A DNA stretch of 64,000 nucleotides. Origin: Trebouxia sp. TZW2008. Lineage: Eukaryota > Chlorophyta > Trebouxiophyceae > Trebouxiales > Trebouxiaceae. Below the pieces are notes generated by a model, which did no database searches, had not been told where the DNA came from, and saw only the letters and a program-made list of their open reading frames with translations. Position 1 is the first letter of the stretch; every line of letters starts with the position of its first letter. The translations under genes were made by a program, and so were the position numbers. Shown here one piece after another: positions 22,861 to 34,500 of the stretch. The DNA lies in contig BDIU01000112.1 of assembly GCA_002118135.1 (NCBI GenBank), positions 62,001 to 126,000 of the forward strand, in the 5' to 3' direction.

Positions 22861-25800
22861 TGGCCACAATCTTTGGGTCAATAGCAGCTCTGGCTGCAGA
22901 GCCAAACTCCACATGCTGCCCATCTGACATCTTCAGCAGCGCAAAAGACCGTGCCCTGCGAGCGGCATTCCTCTTCCTCGCTCGTGCTGCGCACTGTCTG
23001 TAAGACTCCCAAAGAGGATACGGCTGGAGGTATGTTGAGTCTGGCTCAGAGTGTTGTGTGTTTAGTGGAGATGTAGGTTGCTCAACAAATGCTTGTGCAT
23101 CAACCTGCAGCACATTGGCTGTAGGTAGGTTGAATCTGGCTCAGAGTGCTGTGTGCCGAGTGGAAATGTAGGTTGCTCAATGCCTGTGCATCAGCCTGCA
23201 GCATCAAGCTGTTTGTCTGCACATTGGCCGCAGGTAGGGCGATTCTGGCTCAGACTGTTGTGCATTCAGCAAGGATGTGGGCCACTCCACAAATGCTTGT
23301 GCATTGGCCTGCAGCGGTGAGCTATTTGAGTCATTGGCTGTTTGTGTACAGCTGATTGTTACCAACTACACTTCAGCTTATTCTTCAAGGGTGCATTGGC
23401 TTGTAGCAGTGAGCTGCTTGACCGATCATTGGCTGCTTGTATACGGCTGCTTGTTACTGTCTAAGCCCAGCTGGCTTTGCTAGGAGACTCAGCATGCTTG
23501 ACAGTGACCTTCAACATATGTTGTCGAAAGCGCGGGCCAAACACAAATGTCGCGTTGAGCACGTGCATGCATAGACTGCGTTGATGTGGACACATGGCTG
23601 TGCACAACTCAAGCATATGTCTCATTGCTTGCATGCTGACCACAGGCTCATGGGCATGTACTGTTCTGCTAGTGGATGCAGCTGAGTCAATGGACCAAAC
23701 TGGTCGGGAGACAGGTGATTGCTCCAGTACATACCTAGCTGGCCTGCTGAGCCTGTTTGCACACGTTTAGAATGAATGAGGAAAATGTACAAGTCAATCC
23801 TTGTGACAGATAGCATTGTCACCCACCTCCTCGATTTGGTTCGTGCCATCGGCAGCATTGCGCCAAGCCGGCCCATCCAGACGCAGATTCAATGTGCTCT
23901 GCACCCACATGGTAATAATTATTGGGTACACTTTCCAGCACATGTGCTAGGTGGGTCTGGCCCAATTCCACCAACATGCCCAGATATGTGTACATGCACA
24001 GAAACAAGAAATACATCGATACATGAAACATAGGGCAAGTATTGTTCTTGGGCAAGTACCCCTTCAACAAATGGTCTTTTTACAGCTTGAGAGCTCTGCA
24101 AAACTTTGGTGCTTAACTGGCAGGGGGTCATGTTAGCATGAAACGCTGACGCGTCGCTCACTACTAATCCGCCTACTCACCACTACCAACTACGCGTGGT
24201 CAACCTGCTGAAATAGTGTCATGCAGCACAGCATTACAGGGCAAGGTCAGGCAATGCAATGAGGTCATGCTTGTTTTTACAAGCTGCTCATGCCATATAC
24301 ATACCGCAAGACCTGCAATAGACTCGTCCAGCAAATCCATCACCCCAACATGCACAAATTGCTGCAGTTGCTTCAGAGCCAAACTTGACAGCAGCTGCTG
24401 TGCAGGAGCAAAGCTTTGCATGCACTCACGGACAGCAGCAGCTTGCCGCCAGTGTGAGTAGTTAGTCAGCCCAAGCACCTGCAATCAGACACACTGCTCA
24501 TGGAAAGTCAGCAGCATGACAGCAGCATGACAGCAGCTGCTGTGCAGGGGCGAAGCTTTGTATGCACTCACGGACAGCAGCAGCTTGCCGCCAATGTGAG
24601 TAGTTGGTCAGCCCAAGCACCTGCATGACACAGCTGAACATTGCCGGGTTGGCAATGGGGTATTTTGCTGGACAATGTCCCTTGCAGAACCACTTTACAA
24701 GAAGCTTGAGTACCGTTTCAAGATCTAGAGCTGTTTGATGCAGTCAAGCATGCTCAATGCTTTTCCATGTCAACCAGCAAGGGGTCACCACATTAGAAGT
24801 GTGCACCTTGTGTTGCAGCATGGACTGCAACAAAATTGCAACTCAATCAGCTATGCAATGTGTCTGTTCTGTAGTTGCACTGAGCATTTCTGGCAAGCGT
24901 GCTTACTGGTCCACAAGGCAGGAGGTTTGTTGACCAAGCATGGCGAATGGCACACAAAGCAGCTGCCCAGAACCGCTGCCCAAGCGTGCTGAATGATGCA
25001 CAAGGCAGGGCAGTATGTGAGCAGAGCAGCCAACTGCAAGGCTTGCTTGCAGTGAGAGGCTCTGCTGAGCATAGTGACTGGCAGACAAATTTGCACCGAT
25101 GAGATGAGGGACTCTGCCAAGCATGCTGACCAAAACTGAGGCAGGGTGTCAATAGAGCAACAGGCTCACTTTCAAGGCTTGGTTATCGTGAACCAGCCCA
25201 TGGGCAAGCGAATGCTCAATGAAGTCAGCAAGAGGCATGACAAGCTTAATATGTATGGGTCCAAGGATGGCGTGGCCTGTTGCACTGAGTATTTGTGCTA
25301 AGCATGCTGATTTGTACACAAGGCAGGAGACCTGCAGAGGAAGGTTTGCGAAACAGAAGGGCCCACCTGCAAGGCTTGGCCATTGTGAACCAGCTCATGA
25401 GCAAGCGGGTGCTCAATGAAGTCAGCCAGAGGCATGACAAGCTTGTTACTGTATGGGTCTAAGGTGGCCTGGCCTGCTGCCTTCTCTGCACAAGCCACAA
25501 GCCAAGTCAGTTGTGCACAATGCACAACTTGGTGACAAGTCATCCACACACTTGTGCATGTCATAGTCAAACAGTGCGCTGAACCCTCATTGTTGTGTTA
25601 CATTGCTCATGATATTGCCCTCATTGCTGAAGATGTGGCAATGGTTTAGGTTAGCACAGGACCAAACTGGTTCGAGACAAGGCGTTGTTCCAGTCAGTAC
25701 CTAGCTGGGCCTGCTTAGCACGCGTTTTGGATGAATGAAAACAATCATGAATGTGCTGAACAAGGTTGTGGCAAATAGCAGTTGTGGGAATTTACATCCT

Positions 25801-26476
25801 GACCTTTGAGATTTGAGGTATTGGCATGAGCTGCCTGCAGTCATCAAATCTGCATGGGACAATGCTTTGAGGTGAGAAGGGCAACAAAGCTTCATGTGAA
25901 AATGCTAACACTCGAGCTTACCCTTGTGACAAGATCTTCACGTATGAAAGGCACCAACACCGACCAAGGCCACACGTTCTGTGTGTCAACTTTGCTTGTA
26001 TCCTTGTCAGGTGCTTCTGGGACCAGTGATCTGGCCGCTACTTCCACAGCAAATTCGTACATGCTGAGGACTCTGTCCACAGGGTTTCTAAGCTGAGTAG
26101 CTATGGCTGCATCAGATGGCAGGTACTGTACGACGCTGTAATCGTCGTGACTCGAAAGCAATCCGCAGTCTGGCACGCTGGTGTTCAGCCTCAGGACGTC
26201 GTATGATTTGGCACATCTTCGTGACGGAGGCCACGCTTGTTTGAGAAAACAAGCACCGTATGTTCGGCCGGCCGTGCGGGGAATATGCAAGAAGTAGAGC
26301 ATGTGATGGGGATTAACTTTGCCTTGACCAGAGGCAGCTCTGTGCTCCTTGCCGAATGCATACAGAGCTTGCTGACAGTCATCGGACACATCTTTCAGAA
26401 GACTTTCGGATAGCACGATGTACGGACCGGCAATGCAGAGTGCACAGACAAGTGTCGAAAACTTGAACGATTGCAT
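22787..26476 (-). CDS. TPST: Plant-type tyrosylprotein sulfotransferase
   Basis: Transfers sulfate from PAPS to tyrosines of secreted proteins in the Golgi. The first exon, from ATG 26476, gives a signal-anchor-like start (KFSTLVCALCIAGPYIVLS). It is followed by the 5'-phosphosulfate loop FLHIPRTAGRTYGACFLK (residues 62-79), CGLLSSHDDYSVVQYLPSDA, the 3'-phosphate motif QLRNPVDRVLSMYEFA (128-143) and NVWPWSVLVPF. Later exons carry DPYSNKLVMPLADFIEHP (25490-25366), VLGLTNYSHWRQAAAVREC with QFVHVGVMDLLDESIAGLA (24482-24290), an exon near 23745-23530, and a basic C-terminus YRQCAARARKRNAARRARSF (about 23020-22960). This order matches the plant enzyme, which resembles heparan-sulfate 6-O-sulfotransferases and not animal TPST. 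The final reading frame runs into the 20-bp minisatellite and stops at 22787. Several exons are duplicated nearby. Exon edges of the two middle exons are approximate. Confidence 0.85.
23030..23330 (-). repeat. Tandem copies of the last sulfotransferase intron-exon border
   Basis: About 100-bp units with (G/T)TCTGGCTCAGA.TG and GGTTGCTCAA recur at 23040, 23128 and 23240. The first overlaps the start of the last coding exon; the others lie in the intron before it. Confidence 0.7.
23915..23990 (+). repeat. Dispersed element, partial copy C
   Basis: AATAATTATTGGGTACACTT then CCAGCACATGTGCTAGGTGG and GTCTGGCCCAA match the left end of copies A and B. It lies in an intron of the sulfotransferase gene. 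Confidence 0.55.
24395..24630 (-). repeat. Duplicated sulfotransferase exon start (LGLTNYSHWRQ exon)
   Basis: 24395-24487 and 24537-24630 are near-identical and span the acceptor side of the exon encoding VLGLTNYSHWRQAAAVREC. The 24395 copy continues into the full exon; the other is a truncated copy in the upstream intron. Confidence 0.85.
25170..25490 (-). repeat. Duplicated sulfotransferase exon (MPLADFIEHP exon)
   Basis: 25366-25490 (intact) and 25170-25275 share GGCATGACAAGCTTA/GTT and GCTCAATGAAGTCAGC. A third, shorter relic marked by TGCACAAGGCAG lies near 24900-25060. Confidence 0.8.
25650..25730 (-). repeat. Out-of-order copy of a late sulfotransferase exon border
   Basis: Matches 23690-23770 (GGACCAAACTGGT, TACCTAGCTGG.CCTGCT, GATGAATGA/GAATGAATGA). 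Unlike the other copies, it lies about 1.9 kb away, between exons 1 and 2 of the same gene. Confidence 0.75.
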
Positions 26477-26927
26477 GCTAGCGCTTTCGTGCGGAAGCTC
26501 GACCTGATAGCGTGTCTGCAGTCTGTGACCATATTGAGTTTCTGTGAAACATACGCATGGTCATTATCAACAGAATCTCCGCACTGTCTAGCTTCTGACA
26601 GCAGCATTTCATGCATGACATGGCAAAGCTTGCTCCGAAACCATGTCGGGATGTGCATTAGGCAAGCATCACAAGAGCGACCTCAAGCAACCCCAGCACG
26701 CTGACGCGCTGCGAAAACGATTGATTCTTTCGACGAAAAGTTTTCCTGGCGCTGCCCGTGACCTTCGGGAACCAGAACTAGCCGCTGACCGGTGCTCGTC
26801 GGGTATGCACAGCAGATCTGAGCAGTCAGCCTTGAACGCGCGTCCTCGACAAGCATACGCAACTGACAGTTTGCGTTGCAGGTATCAAGGAGCAGCCATT
26901 GTGACGTCTGCGTGACGTCGAGTCGGC
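26477..26927. promoter_or_regulatory. Divergent promoter region, TPST / chalcone-isomerase-like gene
   Basis: About 450 bp separates the two start codons. It may also contain an upstream exon of the + gene: an acceptor-like TTTGCGTTGCAG ends at 26880. No defined promoter motif was recognised. Confidence 0.4.
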
Positions 26928-27739
26928 ATGCAGACCTTTTGGGAAGGAGGCGAATTTGCAAACTTAGGATCTGGGACCAGAGTCAAGAAGCTCGGCTTCC
27001 TTGGCTTCAAGGTGCGATAGGAGGAAAGAGATGTAGCAGCAGAGGACAGGATTTCACTCACCGCCGTAGTTCTGCTGCGCAGGTGTACAACATAGCCCTA
27101 TATGTCGAGGCAGACCCTGCTAAAGTCAGTCTGCAACTGCCAGACCAAAGCGTCAATGGAGTGTGCCAAGCTTTGTTGGACGGCCAATTTCGCAAGGTTT
27201 TACAGATCCACATGCTGCGTGACGTCACAAGTCAACAATTCAAAGACGGCCTCAGAGAGAATCTTGTTCCCAACTTGAAAAAGTATGGTGGTGATGAGTA
27301 CCTAGACAAGTTCATGGAGTTTTTCACTGACAAGAAGATTGGCAAAGGCAGTGAGATTCCATTGTTGTGGTCAGGTGAGTTGCCTAATTTGTTGGTGCTG
27401 GTCTTTTGCCTGCTGATGTTGCTTGCACGTGATCTGCATCAATCTTTCCCTAGCTCAGACCTCACGGGGTGGCTTTGCATGAAGTGTCATGCAGATGCCA
27501 GGTGTATCTTGACCAGTCTTGACTAAAGAGCTCTTGTTTTGCTTGCAGTTGACGGGTCATTAGCCACAGATGTCTTTTCACCTGGATTCTCCAACTTTCA
27601 CAAGGCAAAGCCTAACCTCAGAATTGAGTCAGATGCTTTCTCCAGAGCCCTGTTTGACATTTTCCTGTCACCAAATTCCATTGTACAGGATGGCCGCAAA
27701 GCCTGGACAGCATCAGCTATTGCGCTGACTGAGCAGTAA
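26928..27739 (+). CDS. Chalcone-isomerase-like / fatty-acid-binding fold protein
   Basis: Three exons join in phase (26928-27011, 27083-27374, 27549-27739) to give 188 aa. The sequence follows the chalcone isomerase fold: GTRVKKLGFLGFKVYNIALY near residues 16-35, then LDGQFRKVLQIHMLRDVTS, a helical stretch (LRENLVPNLKKYGGDEYLDK), KGSEIPLLWS, and a strand pair VDGSLATDVFSPGFSNF. Algae lack classical flavonoid synthesis, and most algal members are plastid fatty-acid-binding (FAP) types, so a lipid-binding role is more likely than chalcone cyclisation; this is inference. The start is the first in-frame ATG after an upstream TGA, which leaves no transit peptide. A longer protein with an unseen upstream exon is possible. 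It shows no tandem exon copies, unlike most of its neighbours. Confidence 0.85.
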
Positions 27740-28570
27740 TACGCAACAGTCAATCAGTCAACAGGGTTTATAGTCTGGGGTAGGGAGCCAGATGTGTCTC
27801 ATTGGACTTCCTGGCCTGAAAGCCCAGGTGAATGTGTCTGGCACCAGGCAGCACTGTGCAATGAAGTTGAGAGTCTGTGTACTGAGAGTACATGTGACTA
27901 CGCTGCATGAGGTGTGTCCGCCATGCAGTCCATTTTGAATTGTGCAGCTTGTACCAATAGCGGCACCGTCTGCTCGTGTGTGTGTGTGTTGTTGAATATG
28001 CCGTCAAGTTGAAGCAGCAGCATTAAGAGTGCACAGAGAGTCCCAATTTTGTTATCACAATGTGCAGTCGGCTATCAACATACAGTGGATACTTACTAGA
28101 CGGTGACAATATGTCAAGAGCTTGAAACTCCGACAGGTACTCCAGATACTTCATACTAAAAATATTTTGCCGGTCGACCTTCAATCCCATATAAAGCTGA
28201 CAGTTGCAAGCTGAAACATCCAATCGTAGATGTGGTCGTGCAGCCAAAAGGAGGGTTGTGATGGGCTTTTATGACATTGCGCTGAGCATGTGCAAAGCAA
28301 CATGTGCCTGCGCTTCAATGCTGTCATCTGCTTTGCACAGCCATCCTTCAGAGCGGCTGTTCAGGGGCCCACAAGGCAGGTTTTAGAGCTCTTTTGTAGC
28401 TTAAGATGAGCCTAGTAGACAACGCACTATCCAAATCCCGCAAGCCTAAGGCTGTACATGAGCAGAAGCGACTACTACAGGTGTAGACCTGCATACATAA
28501 TGTGTTTCAGTTTGGAAAAGATTCATTTTGGCCAAAATTGGAAAATAATACAAGCAAACTGTAGCTCCAG
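27740..28570. other. Convergent spacer with no supported gene
   Basis: Lies between the stop codons of the chalcone-isomerase-like gene and the phytyl ester synthase gene. It contains a short GT run near 27976-27990. Small open frames (for example 28023-28247 minus) have no family marks. Confidence 0.5.
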
Positions 28571-31500
28571 CTAATCTAACGGAAAGGTGGGGGCTTGCTT
28601 GCCTCCCCAGCTTCTCTCATAAAACGCACGCTTGAAGAAATCCTTGTAGGGGTCCCTTTCGCGGTTTGTCCGCAAGTAGCTGATTGCATCTTCACATGAG
28701 CGTTTGGTTTCTTCGTAGATCTGCTGAACCCTGACAGGATCTTTAGCATCCTCTGGTTTTGTCTGAATGCCCTGCTGAAACTTGAAGTACAATCTCTGTG
28801 GCAACTTGGGCAGTGGCAGTGGCTGGATGAAAAGCTCTTCCATGTCTTCCTTTTGGGCAATGCCCCTGCAGCAGCAACATGCAATCAGTCAAATCACTGA
28901 CAGTTTGTTGCACTCTGACGTCAGCATCTTTGGGTTTTGTCTGAATGCCCTGCTGAAACTGGAGGTACAGTCTCTGTGGCAAGTTGGGCAGCGGCAATGG
29001 CTGGATGAAAAGCTCTTCTATAAATTCTTTCTTCGCAATGCCTCTGCAGCAGCCAAAGGCAAATCGTCAACCAAGTGACCTCTACTTGCACCCTGACTGC
29101 AGTCATATTGAGCATGACCAACACCATGACAGATATCATGTTGAGCAATATGCATATGTTTAGACGCATGCACACAAAGGTTGGCATTCTGCCTGATGCT
29201 TCGTCACCACATGTAGACTAGCAGAACAAGCCAGAAACAAGTGACCAGCAATATTTACCATGCTTAGTCCTTGTTCAGCAATCAACACACTGAAATGTCT
29301 GCATCACTGTCACTTTTGACGCATTGGTACCAACCTATCAATGCTTCCAAACGCATTTCAACTGTGAGGAAGGAGCATTACCTTCTAGCAGGAGGGATCT
29401 GCTTCTTGGCATTGTCTTCAAGGGCTTTGCCCAAAATTGGTATGTTTCTGATCTCTTGAGGGTCCAACAGCATTTCAAAGCCGTCATCCAAACCAACCCC
29501 ACCAAAGGGCACAATGGTGGCTCCAAAGCGAGCAGCCATGCGAACAAACTCTGGTTGCTTGGGCCAGAACAGCTTGTACTCTTCACCCCGCCGCTTGTAC
29601 GCCTGAAGCAACTCTCACACATGCGTCAGCACCAATAAGATGGTTCTGTTCCAGCAGCCTCAAGGAGCCATCGCCTCCGCGAGAACTGGTAGTATGCAGG
29701 TCCATTCCAGATAAGTTTTGATACTTGGTGGGTGACATGCATGATGCAATGAGCAAGTCCATTTTGCTGAAGCAGCATAGCAGCTGTAAGCAGCGTGCCC
29801 AGACTGCTGTACAGCTTTTGGTAACAAATGGACTGCAATGGCAAGCAGGATGACCGGATTGTGCTGCTTCATTGACGGCCCAGACAGCAACAGTAAGCAG
29901 GATGACAGAACTATTCAGCGTCAAATGACAAACTGGAAAGAAGAAGCTTCTGACTAAGAGGCTTTTACTAGTGAGCAGGGCGGCCAAAATTTGCAGCCTC
30001 GATAGACTGGACAGCAACAGTAAGCACAGTGTGGGTAGGAAGAGGGGTAGAAAAGTGCCTCTGTGACCCCGCCTGGGTACAACAAGACACACTCGCCCTG
30101 CTGCATGAGCTTCAGAAGTTGGATGGTGACTGTTATTCTTCTGCTGGCAAGTGGGACAGCGTCAATAAGCAAGGTGAGGGGGGAAGAGGGGGGTGGGGGT
30201 TGGAAATTCAGTGTTTACCTCTCTGACCCCTCCTGGGTACAGCAGGACGCACTCGCCCTGCTGCATGAGCTTGAAGAAGTTGCGGCCGCCCACCTCCACT
30301 GAGCCAAAGGTGGTCAGCAGGGACCCAAACACATTGCTACGGGGGTCTGGGTTGTCCTGCCGCTGCTCCAGGTTGCCCTGCACGCACAAACAGTGCCAGG
30401 TGTGGCCAGTGTGCTTTGGGGAGCTCATACAGCACGTGTTACAGCCAGATTGGGTGCATGCTGCATGCATGCATCAGAAGACTGCAGAGTGGATCACAAC
30501 ATGCACAGCACTCATTCATAGATGAAACGTTTTGCATATTTACAAGCAAATACACCTTGAAGACAGCAGGGTGGGTAAGGCCCCTAGGCAACAGCCCTGT
30601 CTGGCGCAATGGCCTGTCTATGAGGAAGCCAATATCCACAGCAAAGGTTTGGTGGTTGCGGACCAGCAGTGAAGTGGGAGAGACGAGTACAATGGAGGGA
30701 GATTAGACTCAATGTTTTACAGCCAGGGTGGAATTGCAGCATGCAAACACCCGGAAGACTGCAGGGGCAACAGCCTGTCTACGAGGATGCCGATGTCCAC
30801 AGCAAAGGTCTGGTGTTTGCTGACCAGCAGTAAAGTTGCAGAGTCGAGTACAATGAAGGATGTGACAAAGCACCTTCTACAGACAGGGTGAAAAGATGCA
30901 GCACGCACACACCTGGAAGACAGCAGGGTGGGTAAGGCCCCTGGGCAACAGCCCTGTCTGACGCAACAGCCCGTCTATGAGGATGCCAATGTCCACAGCA
31001 AAGGTCTGATGGTTGCTGACCAACAGCAGAGGGCGATCCCTAGGAATACCCTGACAACCATGTTGCACCCGCCCGTCCTGCCCTGTTGACAGCCAAATCG
31101 GACTCTGCAGACTTTTCAGGTTCTTGACTGAGAACGCCCTGCAAGCATCACACTACACTAAGCATGTATGTACACACTGTGAATGCATGTCAACAAGGGG
31201 GCTAGTCCAAGATGCATGCAGCCTTCTGATTAACTGCATGTAATCAGCGGAAGCTTGACGTGAAACACACATAACGGGAACACCACCGCAACCACCAAAA
31301 AGCCTGCCCTGTGCGACCGTCCTGCTGTGTTGACAGCCTCACAGGACTCTGCAAAGACTTTAGGACTTTGCTGGGAATGCCGCGCAAGCAATGGGCTACA
31401 GCCTGTTTATACCAGCACTAGTATTTGTGCATATTACAGCATGTCCACAGCAAAGATCTGGTGGTTGCTGACCAACAGTAGAGTGCAGTCGCTAGAAATG

Positions 31501-34500
31501 CCCTGGCAACCGTGTTGCACCCGCCCGTCCTGCCCTGTTGACACCCAAATTGGACTCTGCAGTTTCAAGTTTGTCACTGACAACACCTTGCAAGCACCAG
31601 GTTTTGCAGTTAGTGTATGTAAACAGGGAGGCTCTGTGACCAGAGATGCACATGCCGAGCCTGTCGTGTTCACTGGAGTGGCTTCAGGTTTTTGACTGAG
31701 AACGCCCTGCCAGCAGTGCACCTCAGCTGTTGCTCAGCAAGAATAGTTTTCCTTCTGCTTGTGCTGCCAGCTTTGCAAGGACAAGCTTGTGTGTGTGCCT
31801 GTGGCAGTGTGAGGAATCAGCACCACGCCATCTAGCTAGCAATGCTTTTATCTCAAATGCGCCGGTAACATTACAAGGGCCAATCTCCTATCCTCCACCA
31901 TGCTTGCACACACCTACAAGCTGGCTTGTCTCGCAGATTCCTTCCTTAAGAAAGCAGCTGATACTGACATGCATCAGTAGAACTGAAACCAAGGTTGGAA
32001 AAGTTCCCAGACCAAACATTTCCAGGGTAGTTACATTTGGTTATGCGTATGTATATTTGTTCACACCCAGAGTGATAGTCAAGCGCTTCTATGATTGGCT
32101 TATCAAGCAGAAGTCTGCCTCATCAATGCAGCTTATGCTGATATGCATGCATAACATTTACACAGATCCAACCACATCAGACCATGCCGAGATTCCTGGG
32201 TATTAACAGAATATACAAACTCCTCAGACTAAGGAATCTTGCCACCTTGTCAAGCAGATGCAATCCTCAAGACTGCAGCTGAGGGTACTCTGCATTGTGC
32301 TTGTTGCTGCTCTCGAAGCAGCAATCCTGGGCTGCCTCTGAGAACAGAGGCTCCATTCATGATGCGTAGTAGCGCAGACTTTTCCTTTTCTGTCTTTTCT
32401 GTCAGGACAATTGGTTCAAGGAATATTTAACGAAAAGAAGAGCGGGCATACCCATCAGAGTAGTAGTCAAGCTCTTCTATGGTTGGCTTCTCAATGGGGG
32501 CTGCAGACCCAAAGCTGCTCTTCATCCTCTTCTTCATTGGGGCTGACATGTCTCGCCTGGTCACATAAAAGCCCTTCTGCTTCAGCAGCTGCGCCAAATT
32601 GACGTCTGCCTCTTGCAAAAGTGCATGACTGGCATTCTTGAAGACCTGCAGACACAGGTCTCTTGGGTGTAATTTGTGTAGACGTGTGCAGGTATGTGGT
32701 GTAGTGTAGTTGGGCCATGCAAGCAAAAGTGTCCACAGCTTTGTCCGTCTGTATGACGTCTGCTTCTTGCAGCAGTGCCTGGCTGGCAATTTTGAACACC
32801 TGCAGACACAGCTTCATGTGTCCGTCTGTATGAAGGTAAGTCTGCTCTTCATCCTCTTCCGCATTGGCCCCAACATGTCTTGCCTGGTCACGTACAAGCC
32901 CTTGTGCTTCAACAGCTGTGCCAGGTTCACGTCTGCCTCTTGCAGCAACTCATGGCTGGCATTCTTGAACACCAGCAGACACCGAGTGTGTAATGTATGG
33001 GCCATGCAAGGATGTAGCTCGCCTAGTCACATAGAAGCCTTTCTGCTTCAGCAGCTGCGTCAGGTCGACGCCTGCCTCTTGTAGCAGTGCATGGCTGGCA
33101 TTCTTGAACACCTGCAGACCCCGACTGTGTAATGTATGGGCCATGCAAGGATGTAGCTCGCCTAGTCACACAGAAGCCTTTCTGCTTCAACAGCTGCGCC
33201 AGGTGTACGTCTGCCTGTTGCAAAAGTGCATGGCTGGCATTCTTGAAGACCTGCAGACACAAGTTGTTTGTCTGTCTGTACAAGATCTGTCTTGTACAGC
33301 GATGCAGGCTGGCATTCTTGAAGATCTGCAGGCACCAGCTGAAAATATCACGAGCCTTGTCTGTTCACATGGAAGCCTTTCTGCTTCAGCAGCTACGCCA
33401 GGTTGGCGTCTGCCTCTTGCAGCAGTGCATGGCTGGCAATCTTGAACACCTGCAGACACGGCCTCAGTTGTCCGTCTGAATGAATATATGGCTACGCTTC
33501 ATCCTCTTCTTCATTCAGGCTGATATGTGTCACCTAGTCACATTGAAGCCTTTCTGTTTCAAGAGCTGCGCTAGGTTGACGTACCTGCTTCTTGTAACAG
33601 TGCATTACTGGCATTTTTGAACACCTGCAGGAACAGAGTTGAAATCAGGTAAGACCTCTAGTGTTTTGTAAACCCACACAGTTGTACACCTGATGTCAAC
33701 AGGTCATGGGCCCACACACATATTTGTAGAAAGCATAAACAGCCTAGACTTTGTCTGGCTTGTGGGCGGTCATGTAAGACAATTCAAAGCCCTGCCTATT
33801 TGTCTGTCTTTCTGTTTATATGTCTGTCTGCCTCCATCTGTGTGTCTCTCTCTATACCTGCCAGCCTGCCTGCCTGCCTGCATGCCTGTCTACCTGCCTG
33901 CCTGTCTGTCTGTCTGTGTGTTGACTATTGCACAATGCATAACGAGCTTGCTTGCAAAGCGGAAGACTCCACATTGTGTATTGCACAGAGCTGTACAAGG
34001 CTGTGCACCTTTGCTCCTGGGCATTGAACTGCCAGGCATGATGTGCAAAGCTGATGCAAGGGACGTGCCTCATGTCAGTAGGAAGGCAAAAGGCTCTTGA
34101 GACGGCTCCCCTCCTTCTTGCTGGGTATGAGCAGGTCAATGTCTGTTCAGTCTGACAAAGCTCACAAAGCTGACTAAGACATACCCACATTGAGTTTTGA
34201 GCAAATGCATAGTGTGAGACTTGCCTCATGTCTGCAGCGGGGTAGGAGGTTCTTCAAACGAGAGCCCTCCTCTTTGCTGGGTATGAGCAGGTCACCGTCT
34301 GCAGTGAGCAGGAACACGCGCTGCTGGATGTAGGGCAGCTGAGGCTTCACCACGCCATTGCCCTGCTTGAGCAGCTCTAGCTTCCACTGCAGCACCTCAG
34401 GCGGTAGGATCTTGGCCAGATTGCCCAGCTGAGGTATCAGCTTCCTCAAGCCGTCAGCCAATTGGGATGCCTGCAGTGCACAATCACTTTGTAAGGATGA

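Noticed and set aside
33798..33925. CTGT/CTGC repeats as a possible coding or regulatory element
   Set aside because: A simple tetranucleotide microsatellite within an intron, with no sign of function.
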